The notes below the pieces were generated by a model that did no database searches, had not been told where the DNA came from, and worked only from the letters and a program-made list of their open reading frames with translations. A program made the position numbers and the translations under genes. From Jiangella alkaliphila (GTDB lineage: Bacteria; Actinomycetota; Actinomycetes; Jiangellales; Jiangellaceae): a DNA stretch of 64,000 bases. This document shows, piece after piece, positions 17,234-25,489 of this stretch. Positions within the stretch are counted from its first letter, which is position 1; each line of letters starts with the position of its first letter. The DNA lies in assembly GCF_900105925.1 (NCBI RefSeq), contig NZ_LT629791.1, forward strand, positions 4,310,001 to 4,374,000, read 5' to 3'.

Positions 17234-18412
17234 CTAGGCGCGGCCGATGTGGTCGGCGACGATCGCGGCCGACTGGGCGACCAGGGGGATACCCGGACCG
17301 GGGTGCGCGCCGGCGCCGGCGAGGTAGAGGCCGCGGACGCGGGTGACGTTGGCCGGGCGGCGGAAGATCGCGGTGACGCGGCCGGCGGCGGCGCCGTGGG
17401 CGGCGTCGGGGGCGACGCGCCGGACCCGGCCTTCGGGCGTGTCGTAGGTGATCGTCGCCGGGCCGCTGCCGGCGGGGAAGCGGACCGACGGAGTGGCGCT
17501 CGGCGCGGTGGGCGCGGCCGGCCGGCCGGCGCGGGGAATCACGATGACGTCGACGTCGACGTCGACGTCGGCCATGTCGGCGGGCGGTTCCGGGCGAGCG
17601 GTGCGGGCACGGACCCGGCTGAAGACGCCGCGGCGGTCGTCGGCGAGGCGGCCCGGCGGCGCCGTCCACACGACGGCGTCGGCGTCGGCCGTCTCGCCGC
17701 TGGTCAGCGTCACCCCGACAACGCGCTTCCCGTCCAGCGCCGGGCCCACCACCGGCTCGTCGTACCGGAACGCCGCGCCGCGCTCGGCCGCCCGTCCCGC
17801 CAGGACGTCGACCAGCCGGCCGAGATCGGCGGTCCACACTCCGAAGGTCTGCTCCAGGTACGGCAGCACGGTGAGCGCGGCGGGCGCGGTCGCGGGGTCG
17901 GCGCCGTAGCGGGTCGCGTACGACTCCAGGACGGCGCGCAGCCGCGGCTCCCGCAGCGATGCCGCGACGTCGCGCAGCGTCCCGCCCGGCGGTGCGGGCT
18001 TGGCGCCGGCGTGCCCGAGGACGAGCGGCCGCAGCTCCCGCCAGGACCGGTCGCCGTGCGCGACGACGGCGTCCCACTGCGCGCCCGCGCCGGCGCCGAA
18101 CGCCTGGTCGAGGGCGCGGCGGGCGCCGGACGGGCTGGCGTTCGGGACGGTGACCTCGGAGCCGTCGGCGAACACCCACCGGGCCGCGGGGTCGACCGGG
18201 ACGACGTCGAGCTCGCGCTCCAGCGGCCGGCCGGTCTTGCGGAACAGGTCGCGCAGGACCGCCGGCAACGTGAACGGCTGTGGCCCGTACGCCAACTGGC
18301 CGCCGGGCGCCGGGCCGGACTCCAGCACCGTCACGTCGTGACCGAAGTCGGCGAGGGCGAGGGCGGAGCAGAGCCCGGCCAGGCCGGCGCCCACGACCGC
18401 GACGCGCGCCAC
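17234..18412 (-). CDS. FAD-dependent oxidoreductase, phytoene desaturase-like
   Basis: A 392-residue flavoprotein of the carotenoid desaturase/amine oxidase superfamily. It opens with the FAD motif VAVVGAGLAGLCSALAL and ends with the CrtI-type closing motif GLYLAGAGAHPGPGIPLV. It is shorter than typical CrtI (about 490-500), and resembles the shortened actinobacterial NAD(P)/FAD-dependent proteins of unknown substrate. A run of GTCGAC repeats encodes VDVDVDV in the middle. No phytoene synthase lies nearby, so carotenoid activity is only suggested. It follows the YbaK-like gene by 7 bp and is probably co-transcribed. Confidence 0.8.
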   Translation of the reverse strand: MARVAVVGAGLAGLCSALALADFGHDVTVLESGPAPGGQLAYGPQPFTLPAVLRDLFRKTGRPLERELDVVPVDPAARWVFADGSEVTVPNASPSGARRALDQAFGAGAGAQWDAVVAHGDRSWRELRPLVLGHAGAKPAPPGGTLRDVAASLREPRLRAVLESYATRYGADPATAPAALTVLPYLEQTFGVWTADLGRLVDVLAGRAAERGAAFRYDEPVVGPALDGKRVVGVTLTSGETADADAVVWTAPPGRLADDRRGVFSRVRARTARPEPPADMADVDVDVDVIVIPRAGRPAAPTAPSATPSVRFPAGSGPATITYDTPEGRVRRVAPDAAHGAAAGRVTAIFRRPANVTRVRGLYLAGAGAHPGPGIPLVAQSAAIVADHIGRA

Positions 18413-18419
18413 GCGGCCG

Positions 18420-18920
18420 TCAGCCGGTGACGTCGACGGCGGTACCGCCGGTGACCCGGACCAGCTCGTCGAACGTCGTCGGGAAGACGGTGTGCGGGTG
18501 TCCGGCCGCGGCCCAGACCCGGTCGTACTTCGCCAGCCAGACGTCGACCAGGGTGCGCACCGGCGCCGGGTGCCCGACCGGCGCGACGCCGCCGATGGGC
18601 TGGCCGGTGTGGGTGCGGACGAACGTGGGGTCGGCCCGCCCGACCCTGGTCGCGCCGGCCGCGCGGGTCAGCGCCGCGACGTCGGCCCGGTGCGCGCCGC
18701 TGGTGAGGACGAGCAGGGGAGCGCCGTCGCAGTCGAAGATCAGCGAGTTGGCGATGGCGCCGACGTCGCAGCCGAGCTGCTCCGCCGCCGCGGCCGCCGT
18801 CGGCGCGGAGTCGGCCAGCGCGACGATCTCGGAGGCGGCGCCTGCCGCCGTGAGCGCCGCGCGGACGCGCTCGACGTTGGGGTGGGCGAGCACCTTGTCG
18901 GTGCTGTCAGGGCTGGTCAC
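18420..18920 (-). CDS. YbaK/EbsC family aminoacyl-tRNA deacylase-like protein
   Basis: A 166-residue single-domain protein of the YbaK/ProX family, which hydrolyses mischarged Cys-tRNA(Pro) or Ala-tRNA(Pro). Family features are AIANSLIFDCDGAPLLVLTSGAHRAD, the Gly loop GQPIGGVAPVGH and DVWLAKYDRVWAAAGHPHTVF. The GTG at 18920 begins TSPDSTDKVLAHPNVERV, the normal start. The gene diverges from the HEPN gene, and a LexA box lies between them, closer to the HEPN start. Confidence 0.88.
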   Translation of the reverse strand: MTSPDSTDKVLAHPNVERVRAALTAAGAASEIVALADSAPTAAAAAEQLGCDVGAIANSLIFDCDGAPLLVLTSGAHRADVAALTRAAGATRVGRADPTFVRTHTGQPIGGVAPVGHPAPVRTLVDVWLAKYDRVWAAAGHPHTVFPTTFDELVRVTGGTAVDVTG

Positions 18921-18992
18921 AGGGGTCGACCCTACCGTCTCCGGATTCGTCCTCGAACGTTGTCGGTGGCGGGGTGTACATTTCTCTATAGG

Positions 18993-19008
18993 TCGAACAA
19001 TCGTTCGA
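18993..19008 (+). promoter_or_regulatory. LexA (SOS) box
   Basis: TCGAACAATCGTTCGA is a perfect match to the Gram-positive/actinobacterial SOS box TCGAAC-N4-GTTCGA. It lies 20 bp before the ATG of the HEPN-domain gene. A partial CGAACGTT lies just upstream near 18955. Confidence 0.85.
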
Positions 19009-19027
19009 ACAAGATGCGGAGGCGGCC

Positions 19028-19543
19028 ATGACTGTCGAGATGCAGCAGCACAGCGGGGTGGCGGGCGGCCAGGGTCTGCCGGGCCGGCGGACGCGGCCGC
19101 CGATGGGTCACGCCGCCCTCGACCTCATCGAGCACGCGCGCCTGTGCCTCGCCGAAGCAGCGTCGGCCGGTCACGCCGGCGACCGCTTCGCCGCGGCGCA
19201 CCTGGCGGCGCTGCGGGCCGCGGCCGCCGTGCTCGCGGCGAAGGCCCGTCCGGCCGAATCCGGGCGCGGCCGCGGGCGGCGCGGACACGGCCCGCGCAAC
19301 GTGTGGGACCTGCTGCCCGGCGTCGCGCCCGAGCTGGCCGAGTGGGCCGCCTTCTTCGGCGCCAACGCCGGCAAGCGGGCCGCCGCCCAGGCCGGCCTGC
19401 CCGGCGCGGTCACCCCGCGCGAGGCCGACGACCTCCTGCGCGAGGCCGACGCGTTCCTCGGGCTGGTCTGCGTGCTGCTGGGGCTGCCGTACCAAGAGCC
19501 GCTCGACGGCCCGGTGGTGGCGCTGGTCCCCGGAGCGGCCTGA
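19028..19543 (+). CDS. SAV_6107 family HEPN-domain protein, SOS-controlled
   Basis: A 171-residue helical protein with the SAV_6107 HEPN pattern: MGHAALDLIEHARLCLAEA, then FAAAHLAALRAAAAVLAAK, an Arg/Gly-rich loop, and NVWDLLPGVAPELAEWAAFF. The last helices READDLLREADAFLGLVCVLLG are also conserved. In other actinobacteria this family is found beside the ImuB/DnaE2 error-prone polymerase genes. Here it stands alone, but the perfect LexA box just upstream keeps it in the DNA-damage response. HEPN proteins often bind or cut RNA; no catalytic role is shown here. The ATG is preceded by GGAGG at about 19019-19023. Confidence 0.82.
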   Translation: MTVEMQQHSGVAGGQGLPGRRTRPPMGHAALDLIEHARLCLAEAASAGHAGDRFAAAHLAALRAAAAVLAAKARPAESGRGRGRRGHGPRNVWDLLPGVAPELAEWAAFFGANAGKRAAAQAGLPGAVTPREADDLLREADAFLGLVCVLLGLPYQEPLDGPVVALVPGAA

Positions 19544-19655
19544 CGGTCCGCGCCCGGCGCGACGCTGATGCCGCGGCCTGGCGAGCTCGGGAAGTCCTGG
19601 GGCCGCCGCCGTGTTACATCAGTTGTCTTATCTGTCCGATGTCGGGAGTGCCGCC

Positions 19656-20612
19656 ATGTCGAGCCGCAGTGAGCTGTACGAGCTCGTCGAGGAGCCGTCC
19701 GGGCTGGAGTCGCCCGTTCTGGTCTACTGGTTCGACGGTTTCGTCGACGCGGGCCGGGCCGGCGGCGGTCTCGTCGATCATCTGCTCGCGACCCTCGACA
19801 CCGAGGTCGTGGCGCGGTTCGACGTCGACGCACTGATCGACTATCGGGCCCGGCGCCCGGAGATGCGCTTCGCCGACGGCGCGTTCCAGGACTACGACGC
19901 GCCCGAGCTGACGTTGCGGCTGGTCCGCGACGACGTCGGCGCGCCGTTCCTGCTGCTGTCCGGCCCCGAGCCGGACGTGCGCTGGGAGGCGTTCGTCTCC
20001 GCCGTCACCGACCTGATCGAGCGGCTGGGCGTGCGCCTGTCCATCGGCGTCCACGGCATCCCGAACCCGGTGCCGCATACCCGCCCGCTGAGCGTCCTGA
20101 CCCACGCCAACCGCCCCGGCCTGCTCGACGAGTCCGCGCTGGTCGACGTCGAGCTGCGGGTGCCGGGCAACATCGCGTCGCTGCTGGAGTACCGGCTCGG
20201 CCAGTCCGGCCACGACGCCATCGGGCTGGTGGCCCGCGTCCCGCACTACCTCGCCGAGTCCGAGTACCCGCAGTCGTCGCTGACGTTGCTGCGGGCGCTG
20301 AGCGCCAGCACCGGCCTGCTGCTGCCGTCCGGCGAGCTGGCCGAGGCCGCGCGCCGCACCGACGAGCTGGTCCGCGAGCAGGTCGAAGGCAACGACCAGG
20401 TCGCCAAGGTGGTCCACGCGCTGGAGAACCAGTACGACGCCTTCGCCGGCGGCGACGCGCGCGGCAGCCTCATCGCCGAGCAGCGGGCCGTCCCCAGCGC
20501 CGACGAGATCGGCGCCGAGCTCGAGCAGTTCCTCGCCGACCTCGACGACCGACCCGACGCGGACGACACCTACCCCGACGACGACACCGACGAGGACCCC
20601 GGCGACCGCTGA
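19656..20612 (+). CDS. PAC2 family protein
   Basis: A 318-residue PAC2-fold protein, related to proteasome assembly chaperones and found widely in actinobacteria, which have a 20S proteasome. Recognisable stretches are SPVLVYWFDGFVDAGRAG, RFDVDALIDYRARRP, LLSGPEPDVRWEAF and GVHGIPNPVPHTRP. The C-terminus is a long acidic, probably disordered tail (DRPDADDTYPDDDTDEDP). The ATG at 19656 follows GGGAGTG; frame upstream to 19611 has no ribosome site. No proteasome gene is in the window, so a link to proteolysis is inferred from the family only. Confidence 0.85.
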   Translation: MSSRSELYELVEEPSGLESPVLVYWFDGFVDAGRAGGGLVDHLLATLDTEVVARFDVDALIDYRARRPEMRFADGAFQDYDAPELTLRLVRDDVGAPFLLLSGPEPDVRWEAFVSAVTDLIERLGVRLSIGVHGIPNPVPHTRPLSVLTHANRPGLLDESALVDVELRVPGNIASLLEYRLGQSGHDAIGLVARVPHYLAESEYPQSSLTLLRALSASTGLLLPSGELAEAARRTDELVREQVEGNDQVAKVVHALENQYDAFAGGDARGSLIAEQRAVPSADEIGAELEQFLADLDDRPDADDTYPDDDTDEDPGDR

Positions 20613-20700
20613 CCGATCATCGGGAAGGACCGGGAAACCGGAACCGGCGCGGCTGTCGTGAGGACGCTCCGGCTCCGGTCAGCTCGGTGAGCAGAGCCCG

Positions 20701-21729
20701 CTACTGATCGTCGGACGGACGGCGCATGCGGTTGGTGATGTTGTCGAACAGCTTGCCGCCCGCGTCGCCGACGTTGCTGAAGATGTCGCGCAGCGTGCTG
20801 ATCAGCGGGTCGGACGTGCGGCTCCACGACTCCTGGTACGACTTCGCCGCGTTGCGGACCTCCTGGCTGACGGAGGCGTCGCGGTCGTCGGAGCGGCGCG
20901 GGTAGTCGCCGGCGAGGATGCGGCTGTACTCGCCGGACGCCGCCCAGCGGTCCAGCTCGGCCAGCCGGATGACGGCCTGCGGGTGCGTGCGGCCCATCAG
21001 GCTCATCAGCTTGATGACGCTGTCGCGGGCGTCCTCGCCGGCGTCGTACTCGCGGGCCTGCTGCAGGAACGCGTCGATGTCCATCTCGGCCAGCCGCGAG
21101 CCGCCGGCGATCTTCATCAGCGAGCGCTTCGCGGCGTCGGGGTCCTGTGACGACAGCAACCCGGCGCGGTCGGCGGACAGCTCGGACTTGCGCTGCCACT
21201 CCTCGAGCGCGAACACGATGGCCCGCAGCCCGACGTAGCCGAGCGGGATCCACGCGACCCGCAGCGCCAGCCGCGTCAGCATGAGCAGCAGCGTGCGGTA
21301 CACGGCGTGCCCGGACAGGATGTGCCCGACCTCGTGGCCGATGGCGACCCGCCGCTCCTCGGGGTCGAGCAGGTCGAACAGCCCGGTCGTGACGACGATG
21401 AACGGCTTGTCGGTGCCGATGGCCATCGCCCGCGGGTTGGGGTCCTGGATGACGTAGAGTTCGGGCCGCTCGACGTCGAGGATGTGGGCGGCGTCGACGA
21501 GGTCCTGGTAGACGTCGCGGAACTGGGTCTCGCCGACCCGGACCGCGCTGGACAGGTAGTGCAGCCGCAGGCTGCGCTCGTTGAACAGGCCTGACATCTT
21601 GCGCAACAGGACGTCGAACCCGCGCAGCGACCGCAGGGCGACCAGCGCGCCGCGGTCGGCGGGGTGCTCGTACGCGCGCGAGCTGAGGTCGGGGAAGCGG
21701 ACACGGCTGCGATCGGGCTCGGTCGTCAT
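20701..21729 (-). CDS. M48 family zinc metalloprotease
   Basis: A 342-residue M48 peptidase. The zinc motif HEVGH is at residues 132-136 and the third ligand is Glu183 in KSELSADRAG, as in HtpX and Ste24 relatives. Hydrophobic stretches between and after these (YRTLLLMLTRLALRVAW, LGYVGLRAIVF) suggest membrane attachment. HtpX-type enzymes degrade damaged membrane proteins. The ATG at 21729 (MTTEPDRSRVRFPDL) was preferred over an in-frame start at 21765 that would lie in the divergent promoter region. It is divergent from the efflux operon and convergent with the PAC2 gene. Confidence 0.9.
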   Translation of the reverse strand: MTTEPDRSRVRFPDLSSRAYEHPADRGALVALRSLRGFDVLLRKMSGLFNERSLRLHYLSSAVRVGETQFRDVYQDLVDAAHILDVERPELYVIQDPNPRAMAIGTDKPFIVVTTGLFDLLDPEERRVAIGHEVGHILSGHAVYRTLLLMLTRLALRVAWIPLGYVGLRAIVFALEEWQRKSELSADRAGLLSSQDPDAAKRSLMKIAGGSRLAEMDIDAFLQQAREYDAGEDARDSVIKLMSLMGRTHPQAVIRLAELDRWAASGEYSRILAGDYPRRSDDRDASVSQEVRNAAKSYQESWSRTSDPLISTLRDIFSNVGDAGGKLFDNITNRMRRPSDDQ

Positions 21730-21762
21730 GCAGCCATCGTAGACCGGCCTGTTGACAATGCA

Positions 21763-21775
21763 CATACTCGGTATG
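21763..21775. promoter_or_regulatory. palindrome CATAC-TCG-GTATG at efflux operon promoter
   Basis: Five-base perfect arms with a three-base spacer lie just downstream of a TTGACA hexamer (21752-21757), which is a plausible -35 for the efflux operon. A repressor bound here would block the promoter. The form resembles PadR or TetR operators, but no such gene is adjacent. Confidence 0.5.
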
Positions 21776-21821
21776 CATGCTGTCCTCCCACAGAGTCCCG
21801 GAGCCCAGAGGGAGCACGTTC

Positions 21822-22886
21822 GTGGGCGTCACCCGCCGCATCGTCCTGCCGACGATCAAGATCCTGCTGCTGGCCGCCATTGCGGTGGCCGCGGTCCGCC
21901 TCGCGTTCGGTGGCGACGACGACGAGTCGGCCGCCGGCGGCGACCCGGCGGTGCCGTCCGTCGAGATCGTCCAGCCGGAGGTCCCGGCCAGCATCGGCAC
22001 CGTCGTCAACACCGTCGAGGTCGAGGCGGTCATCACGTCCGACGCGCCGACGCCGATCCGCGCGACCGACGCCGGCGAGGTGACGGTGTTCCTCGCCGAC
22101 CCCGGCGACATCGTCGAGGAGGGCGACCCGCTGGTCGAGGTCGTGTTCGAGGAGGAGGGCGAGCCGACCACCGAGACCGACGACGAGGGCAACGAGGTCG
22201 AGGTGCCGGGCGAGCCGGTCCGCCGGTTCCGCACCATCGAGGCGGCCACCGCGGGCACCGTCGGCGAGTACGACGTGCTGGTCGGCGAGACCGTCGTGGT
22301 CGGCGACACCCTCGGCAGCATCGCCACCGGCGGCTTCACGGTGTCCGGCTCGCTGTCCGCGGAGCAGCAGTACCGCCTGGTCAGCGGCCCGACGTCGGCA
22401 GAGGTCCAGGCCCGCGGCGGCCCCGCCCCGTTCGCCTGCACCGAGCTGAGCACCGGCCGGTCCGCGTCCGGCGACGACGGAGGCGGCGGCGCCGAGGGCG
22501 GTGACGGAGGCGCCGCGCCGCCCGAGGACCCGATGGCGCCGGACCAGGGTGGCGGCGGCTCCAGCACGGCCATCTCGTGCACCGTCCCGCCCGATGTCAC
22601 CGTGTTCGACGGGCTGGCCGCCACGATGGTCATCGAGGCCGGACGGGCCGAGAACGTGCTGGTCGTGCCGGTGACGGCGGTCGAGGGCGCGTTCGAGACG
22701 GGCAACGTCTGGGTGCCCGGCCCCGACGGCGAGCCGGTCGAGACGCCGGTGACGCTCGGGCTCACCGACGGCGAGCTGGTCGAGGTCCGCGAAGGGCTGG
22801 CCGAGGGCGACCTGATCCTCGAGTTCGTGCCCGGTGTGGCCGACGAGGAGGAGCTCGCTCCGGACATGATGGGCCAGGCCGGATGA
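21822..22886 (+). CDS. efflux adaptor (membrane fusion protein-like)
   Basis: A 354-residue membrane-anchored extracytoplasmic protein with one N-terminal helix (IVLPTIKILLLAAIAVAAV). A biotinyl-lipoyl/barrel-sandwich core follows (APTPIRATDAGEVTVFLADPGDIVEEGDPLVEVV and IEAATAGTVGEYDVLVGETVVVGD). A long Gly/Asp-rich insert (about residues 210-250) is flanked by two Cys that may pair. The C-terminal part (VLVVPVTAVEGAF) is as in MacA-type adaptors. The GTG at 21822 has AGAGGGA eight bases upstream. It overlaps the ATPase gene by ATGA, so it is the adaptor of the following MacB-like transporter, exporting an unknown substrate. Confidence 0.82.
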   Translation: MGVTRRIVLPTIKILLLAAIAVAAVRLAFGGDDDESAAGGDPAVPSVEIVQPEVPASIGTVVNTVEVEAVITSDAPTPIRATDAGEVTVFLADPGDIVEEGDPLVEVVFEEEGEPTTETDDEGNEVEVPGEPVRRFRTIEAATAGTVGEYDVLVGETVVVGDTLGSIATGGFTVSGSLSAEQQYRLVSGPTSAEVQARGGPAPFACTELSTGRSASGDDGGGGAEGGDGGAAPPEDPMAPDQGGGGSSTAISCTVPPDVTVFDGLAATMVIEAGRAENVLVVPVTAVEGAFETGNVWVPGPDGEPVETPVTLGLTDGELVEVREGLAEGDLILEFVPGVADEEELAPDMMGQAG

Positions 22887-23605
22887 GCCTCATCGACCTG
22901 GACGGCGTCAGCCGCTCGGTGATCCTGCCCGACGGCGAGCGTCTCGAGATCCTCCGCGGCGTCACCTTCGCCATCGACGCGGGCGAGCACGTGTCCATCG
23001 TCGGCCGGTCCGGGTCGGGCAAGTCGACGCTGCTCAACCTCATGGGACTGCTCGACACCCCGACCGAGGGTGAGTACCTGCTCGAGGGCCGGCCCACCAG
23101 CGGGCTGTCGCAGCGGCGCCGGGCGCGGCTGCGCGGTGCCGGGTTCGGTTTCGTGTTCCAGCAGTTCAACCTGCTGCCCGGCCGGACGGCGCTGGCCAAC
23201 GTCGCCGCGCCGCTGCTGTACGCGGGCGGCCGCGAGTTCTGGAGCCGGCGCCGGCTGGCCCACGACATGCTGGAGCGCGTCGGCCTCGGCGAGCGCGCCG
23301 ACACCATGCCGGAGAAGCTGTCCGGCGGCGAGCAGCAACGGGTCGCCATCGCGCGCAGCCTGATCCGCCGGCCGCGGGTGATCCTGTGCGACGAGCCGAC
23401 CGGCGCGCTGGACGTGCAGACCGGCACCGAGATCATGGACCTCCTCGACGCCATCGCCGCCGAGACCGGGTCGACGCTGGTCACGATCACGCACGACACG
23501 ATGGTGGCGGCCCGGGCGCACCGGCACTACCGGCTCGACGCCGGTGTGCTCACCCCGCTGGACCGCTCCGCGCTGGACGCGCCCCGTCAGGTGGTCGCGT
23601 CGTGA
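22883..23605 (+). CDS. ABC transporter ATPase, MacB/LolD type
   Basis: A 240-residue ATPase of the lipoprotein-release/macrolide-efflux class. It has Walker A GRSGSGKST, the Q-loop in FVFQQFNLLPGRTAL (typical of MacB/LolD), signature LSGGEQQRVAIARSL, Walker B VILCDEPTGALD and switch His in TITHD. It energises the permease encoded next. The start codon overlaps the upstream stop and its own stop overlaps the GTG of the permease, giving tight coupling. Confidence 0.93.
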   Translation: MSLIDLDGVSRSVILPDGERLEILRGVTFAIDAGEHVSIVGRSGSGKSTLLNLMGLLDTPTEGEYLLEGRPTSGLSQRRRARLRGAGFGFVFQQFNLLPGRTALANVAAPLLYAGGREFWSRRRLAHDMLERVGLGERADTMPEKLSGGEQQRVAIARSLIRRPRVILCDEPTGALDVQTGTEIMDLLDAIAAETGSTLVTITHDTMVAARAHRHYRLDAGVLTPLDRSALDAPRQVVAS

Positions 23606-24804
23606 CGGGACTGGTCGCGGCGTTCGCCGAGGCGTGGGAAGAGGTCCGCATCCACAAGGTCCGCGTCATCGTGTCGCTGATCGGCGTGCTGATCGCGGTC
23701 GCCGCGATGACGGTGATCACCGCGCTGGGCGACATGGCCCGGCAGGCCAACGCCGAGCACTCCGAGCGCACCAGCGGCCGTCCCGCGACGCTGCAGGTCA
23801 GCGCCTGGCCGCTGGACGGCTCGATGCCGCCGGAGGGCGCCCTGACGGAGGCCTTCGGCGAGATCGTCGAGCGGCACTCGATCGAGTACTCGTCGATCCT
23901 GAGCACCTCGGAGCTGCGGTTCCGGTTCGCCGACGGCACCGAGCCCGTGTGGGCCACCTTCGTCGACCGGTCCTACGGTGAGATGCACCGCATCGAGCCG
24001 CTGGAGGGTCGCTGGTTCACCGACGCCGACGAGCGCCGGTTCGCCCCGGCCGCGGTGGTGAACCAGACGCTGCACGAGCGGCTGGGCGCGCCGGACCTGC
24101 GCACGAACCCGACCGTGGTGATCGGGGGCGAGCGACCGGTCCGCGCCACCGTTGTCGGTGTCACCCCGGACGCCTACAGCGACGAGATGCAGTCGGCGTA
24201 CCTGCTCAACACGCACCAGGCGCAGTGGGGGTTCCAGGGCCAGTACCCCGCCGCACCGTCGCTGGAGGTGTGGGTGCCGCCGGACAGCGCGGACCAGCTG
24301 ACCGAGGTGGTCACGTCCGACCTGCGCAGCATGCTGGGCGACGAACTGCAGGTCGACGTCTACCGCGTCGACCCGTCCGACTTCGACCTCATCGACAGCC
24401 AGCTGCAGTGGGTCATCCGCGGCGTCAGCGTCATCGCGCTGGGCATGGGCGCGCTGGGCCTGCTGAACATCGCGCTGGTGACGGTCCGGTACCGGGTCCG
24501 CGAGATCGGCGTGCGGCGCAGCTTCGGCGCGACGTCGGGCCGGGTGTTCTTCTCGGTGATGATGGAGAGCGTGTTCGCGACGCTGGTCGCCGGGCTGGCC
24601 GGCGTCATCCTGGCCATCGCGATCGTCAGGAACGTGCCGATCGAGGAGCTCATCGGCGGCGGCAACATCACCGACGTGCCGGCGTTCCCGGTCCGCGCCG
24701 CGGTCGAAGGCCTGGTCGCGGCGACGGTGGTCGGGGCCCTCGCGGGCATCCTCCCCGCCACCGTCGCCGTCCGGGTGAAGGTGATCGACGCGATCCGCTT
24801 CTGA
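23602..24804 (+). CDS. ABC transporter permease, MacB-like
   Basis: A 400-residue FtsX/MacB-type permease. One N-terminal helix (VIVSLIGVLIAVAAMTVITAL) is followed by a large extracytoplasmic MacB_PCD domain (about residues 45-265). Three C-terminal helices complete it, the first starting at VIALGMGALGLLNIALVTV and the last near VEGLVAATVVGALAGILPA. The intracellular coupling stretch RYRVREIGVRRSFGAT is typical. With the adaptor and ATPase it forms a mechanotransmission-type exporter. The 30 bp after its stop contain the operator of the next gene. Confidence 0.92.
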   Translation: MTGLVAAFAEAWEEVRIHKVRVIVSLIGVLIAVAAMTVITALGDMARQANAEHSERTSGRPATLQVSAWPLDGSMPPEGALTEAFGEIVERHSIEYSSILSTSELRFRFADGTEPVWATFVDRSYGEMHRIEPLEGRWFTDADERRFAPAAVVNQTLHERLGAPDLRTNPTVVIGGERPVRATVVGVTPDAYSDEMQSAYLLNTHQAQWGFQGQYPAAPSLEVWVPPDSADQLTEVVTSDLRSMLGDELQVDVYRVDPSDFDLIDSQLQWVIRGVSVIALGMGALGLLNIALVTVRYRVREIGVRRSFGATSGRVFFSVMMESVFATLVAGLAGVILAIAIVRNVPIEELIGGGNITDVPAFPVRAAVEGLVAATVVGALAGILPATVAVRVKVIDAIRF

Positions 24805-24825
24805 GGCCTGCGCCGCTGCGATATT

Positions 24826-24843
24826 GTTAACTTTATGGTTAAC
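24826..24843. promoter_or_regulatory. ArsR-type operator GTTAAC-TTTATG-GTTAAC
   Basis: Two GTTAAC copies (24826-24831 and 24838-24843) surround the start codon of the ArsR gene. GTTAAC is self-complementary, so the site reads as direct and inverted repeat. TATTGT at 24822 gives a leaderless -10. Binding would block autoregulated transcription directly at the start. Confidence 0.6.
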
Positions 24844-25152
24844 GATCCGTACAGGGCGCTGGCCCATCCGATCAGGCGCGGGATCGTGGAACGACTGGCC
24901 GGCGGGTCGACGACGGTCGGTGAGGCGACCCGCGACTTCGACGTGTCCAAGCCGGCCATCACCAAGCACCTCAAGGTGCTCGAGGAGGCCGGCGTGGTGA
25001 CCCGCGTGGTCGACGGGCGTACGCATCGTCTCGAGCTCGAGATGACGAAGCTCGCCGAGCCCGGCGAGTGGATCGCGGCACAGCGGACTCGCTGGGAGCG
25101 ACTCTTCGACGTCGTCGGCGACTACCTCGACGAGCGCAAGGAGAGCAGATGA
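24835..25152 (+). CDS. ArsR family transcriptional regulator
   Basis: A 105-residue winged-helix repressor of the ArsR/SmtB type without metal-binding Cys. It contains DPYRALAHPIRRGIVERLAGG and the recognition region VSKPAITKHLKVLEEAGVV, followed by the wing RVVDGRTHRLEL. The C-terminus QRTRWERLFDVVGDYLDERK is typical of regulators paired with AHSA1 proteins. It overlaps the next gene by ATGA. The likely operator sits over its own ATG. The downstream genes of this cassette are damaged, so its regulatory role may be vestigial. Confidence 0.88.
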   Translation: MVNDPYRALAHPIRRGIVERLAGGSTTVGEATRDFDVSKPAITKHLKVLEEAGVVTRVVDGRTHRLELEMTKLAEPGEWIAAQRTRWERLFDVVGDYLDERKESR

Positions 25153-25466
25153 GCGACTCGCCTGACCGCGCGCCGGCAGCGCTCCGGATCGTGCGGACCT
25201 TCGATGCGCCGGCCACGGCGGTGTTCGACGCGTGGACGAGCGAGGAGGTGCTGCGGCGCTGGTGGCGTCCCGAGCGCGACTGGGAGACTCCGGAGGCCGA
25301 GGTGGACCTCCGGATCGGCGGCCCCTTCCGGGTCACGATGCGCAATCCGCATGACGGCGCGGAGAACAGCGGTGGTGGCGAGTTCACCGACATCGACCGC
25401 CCTCATCGGCTCGCCTTCACGTGGACCTGGGACGACACGCCCGGCCGGCGGCAGTTCGGCCGCTGA
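25149..25466 (+). pseudogene. AHSA1/SRPBCC protein, C-terminus lost
   Basis: The N-terminal two thirds of an AHSA1-like SRPBCC protein (RTFDAPATAVFDAWTSEE, RRWWRPERDWE, DLRIGGPFRVTMR, FTDIDRPHRLAFTWTWDD) is followed by the unrelated tail TPGRRQFGR and a stop after 105 residues. Family members run about 150. The missing part includes the last strands and the long C-terminal helix that close the ligand cavity, so a stable product is doubtful. It overlaps the ArsR stop by ATGA. Compare the intact copy at 43986-44396. Confidence 0.75.
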
Positions 25467-25489
25467 CCCCACCCATCAGGAGGAACGAC

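Noticed and set aside
17540..17570. GTCGAC hexamer repeats inside the phytoene desaturase-like gene.
   Set aside because: In-frame low-complexity coding for VDVDVDV; no evidence of a regulatory or mobile repeat.
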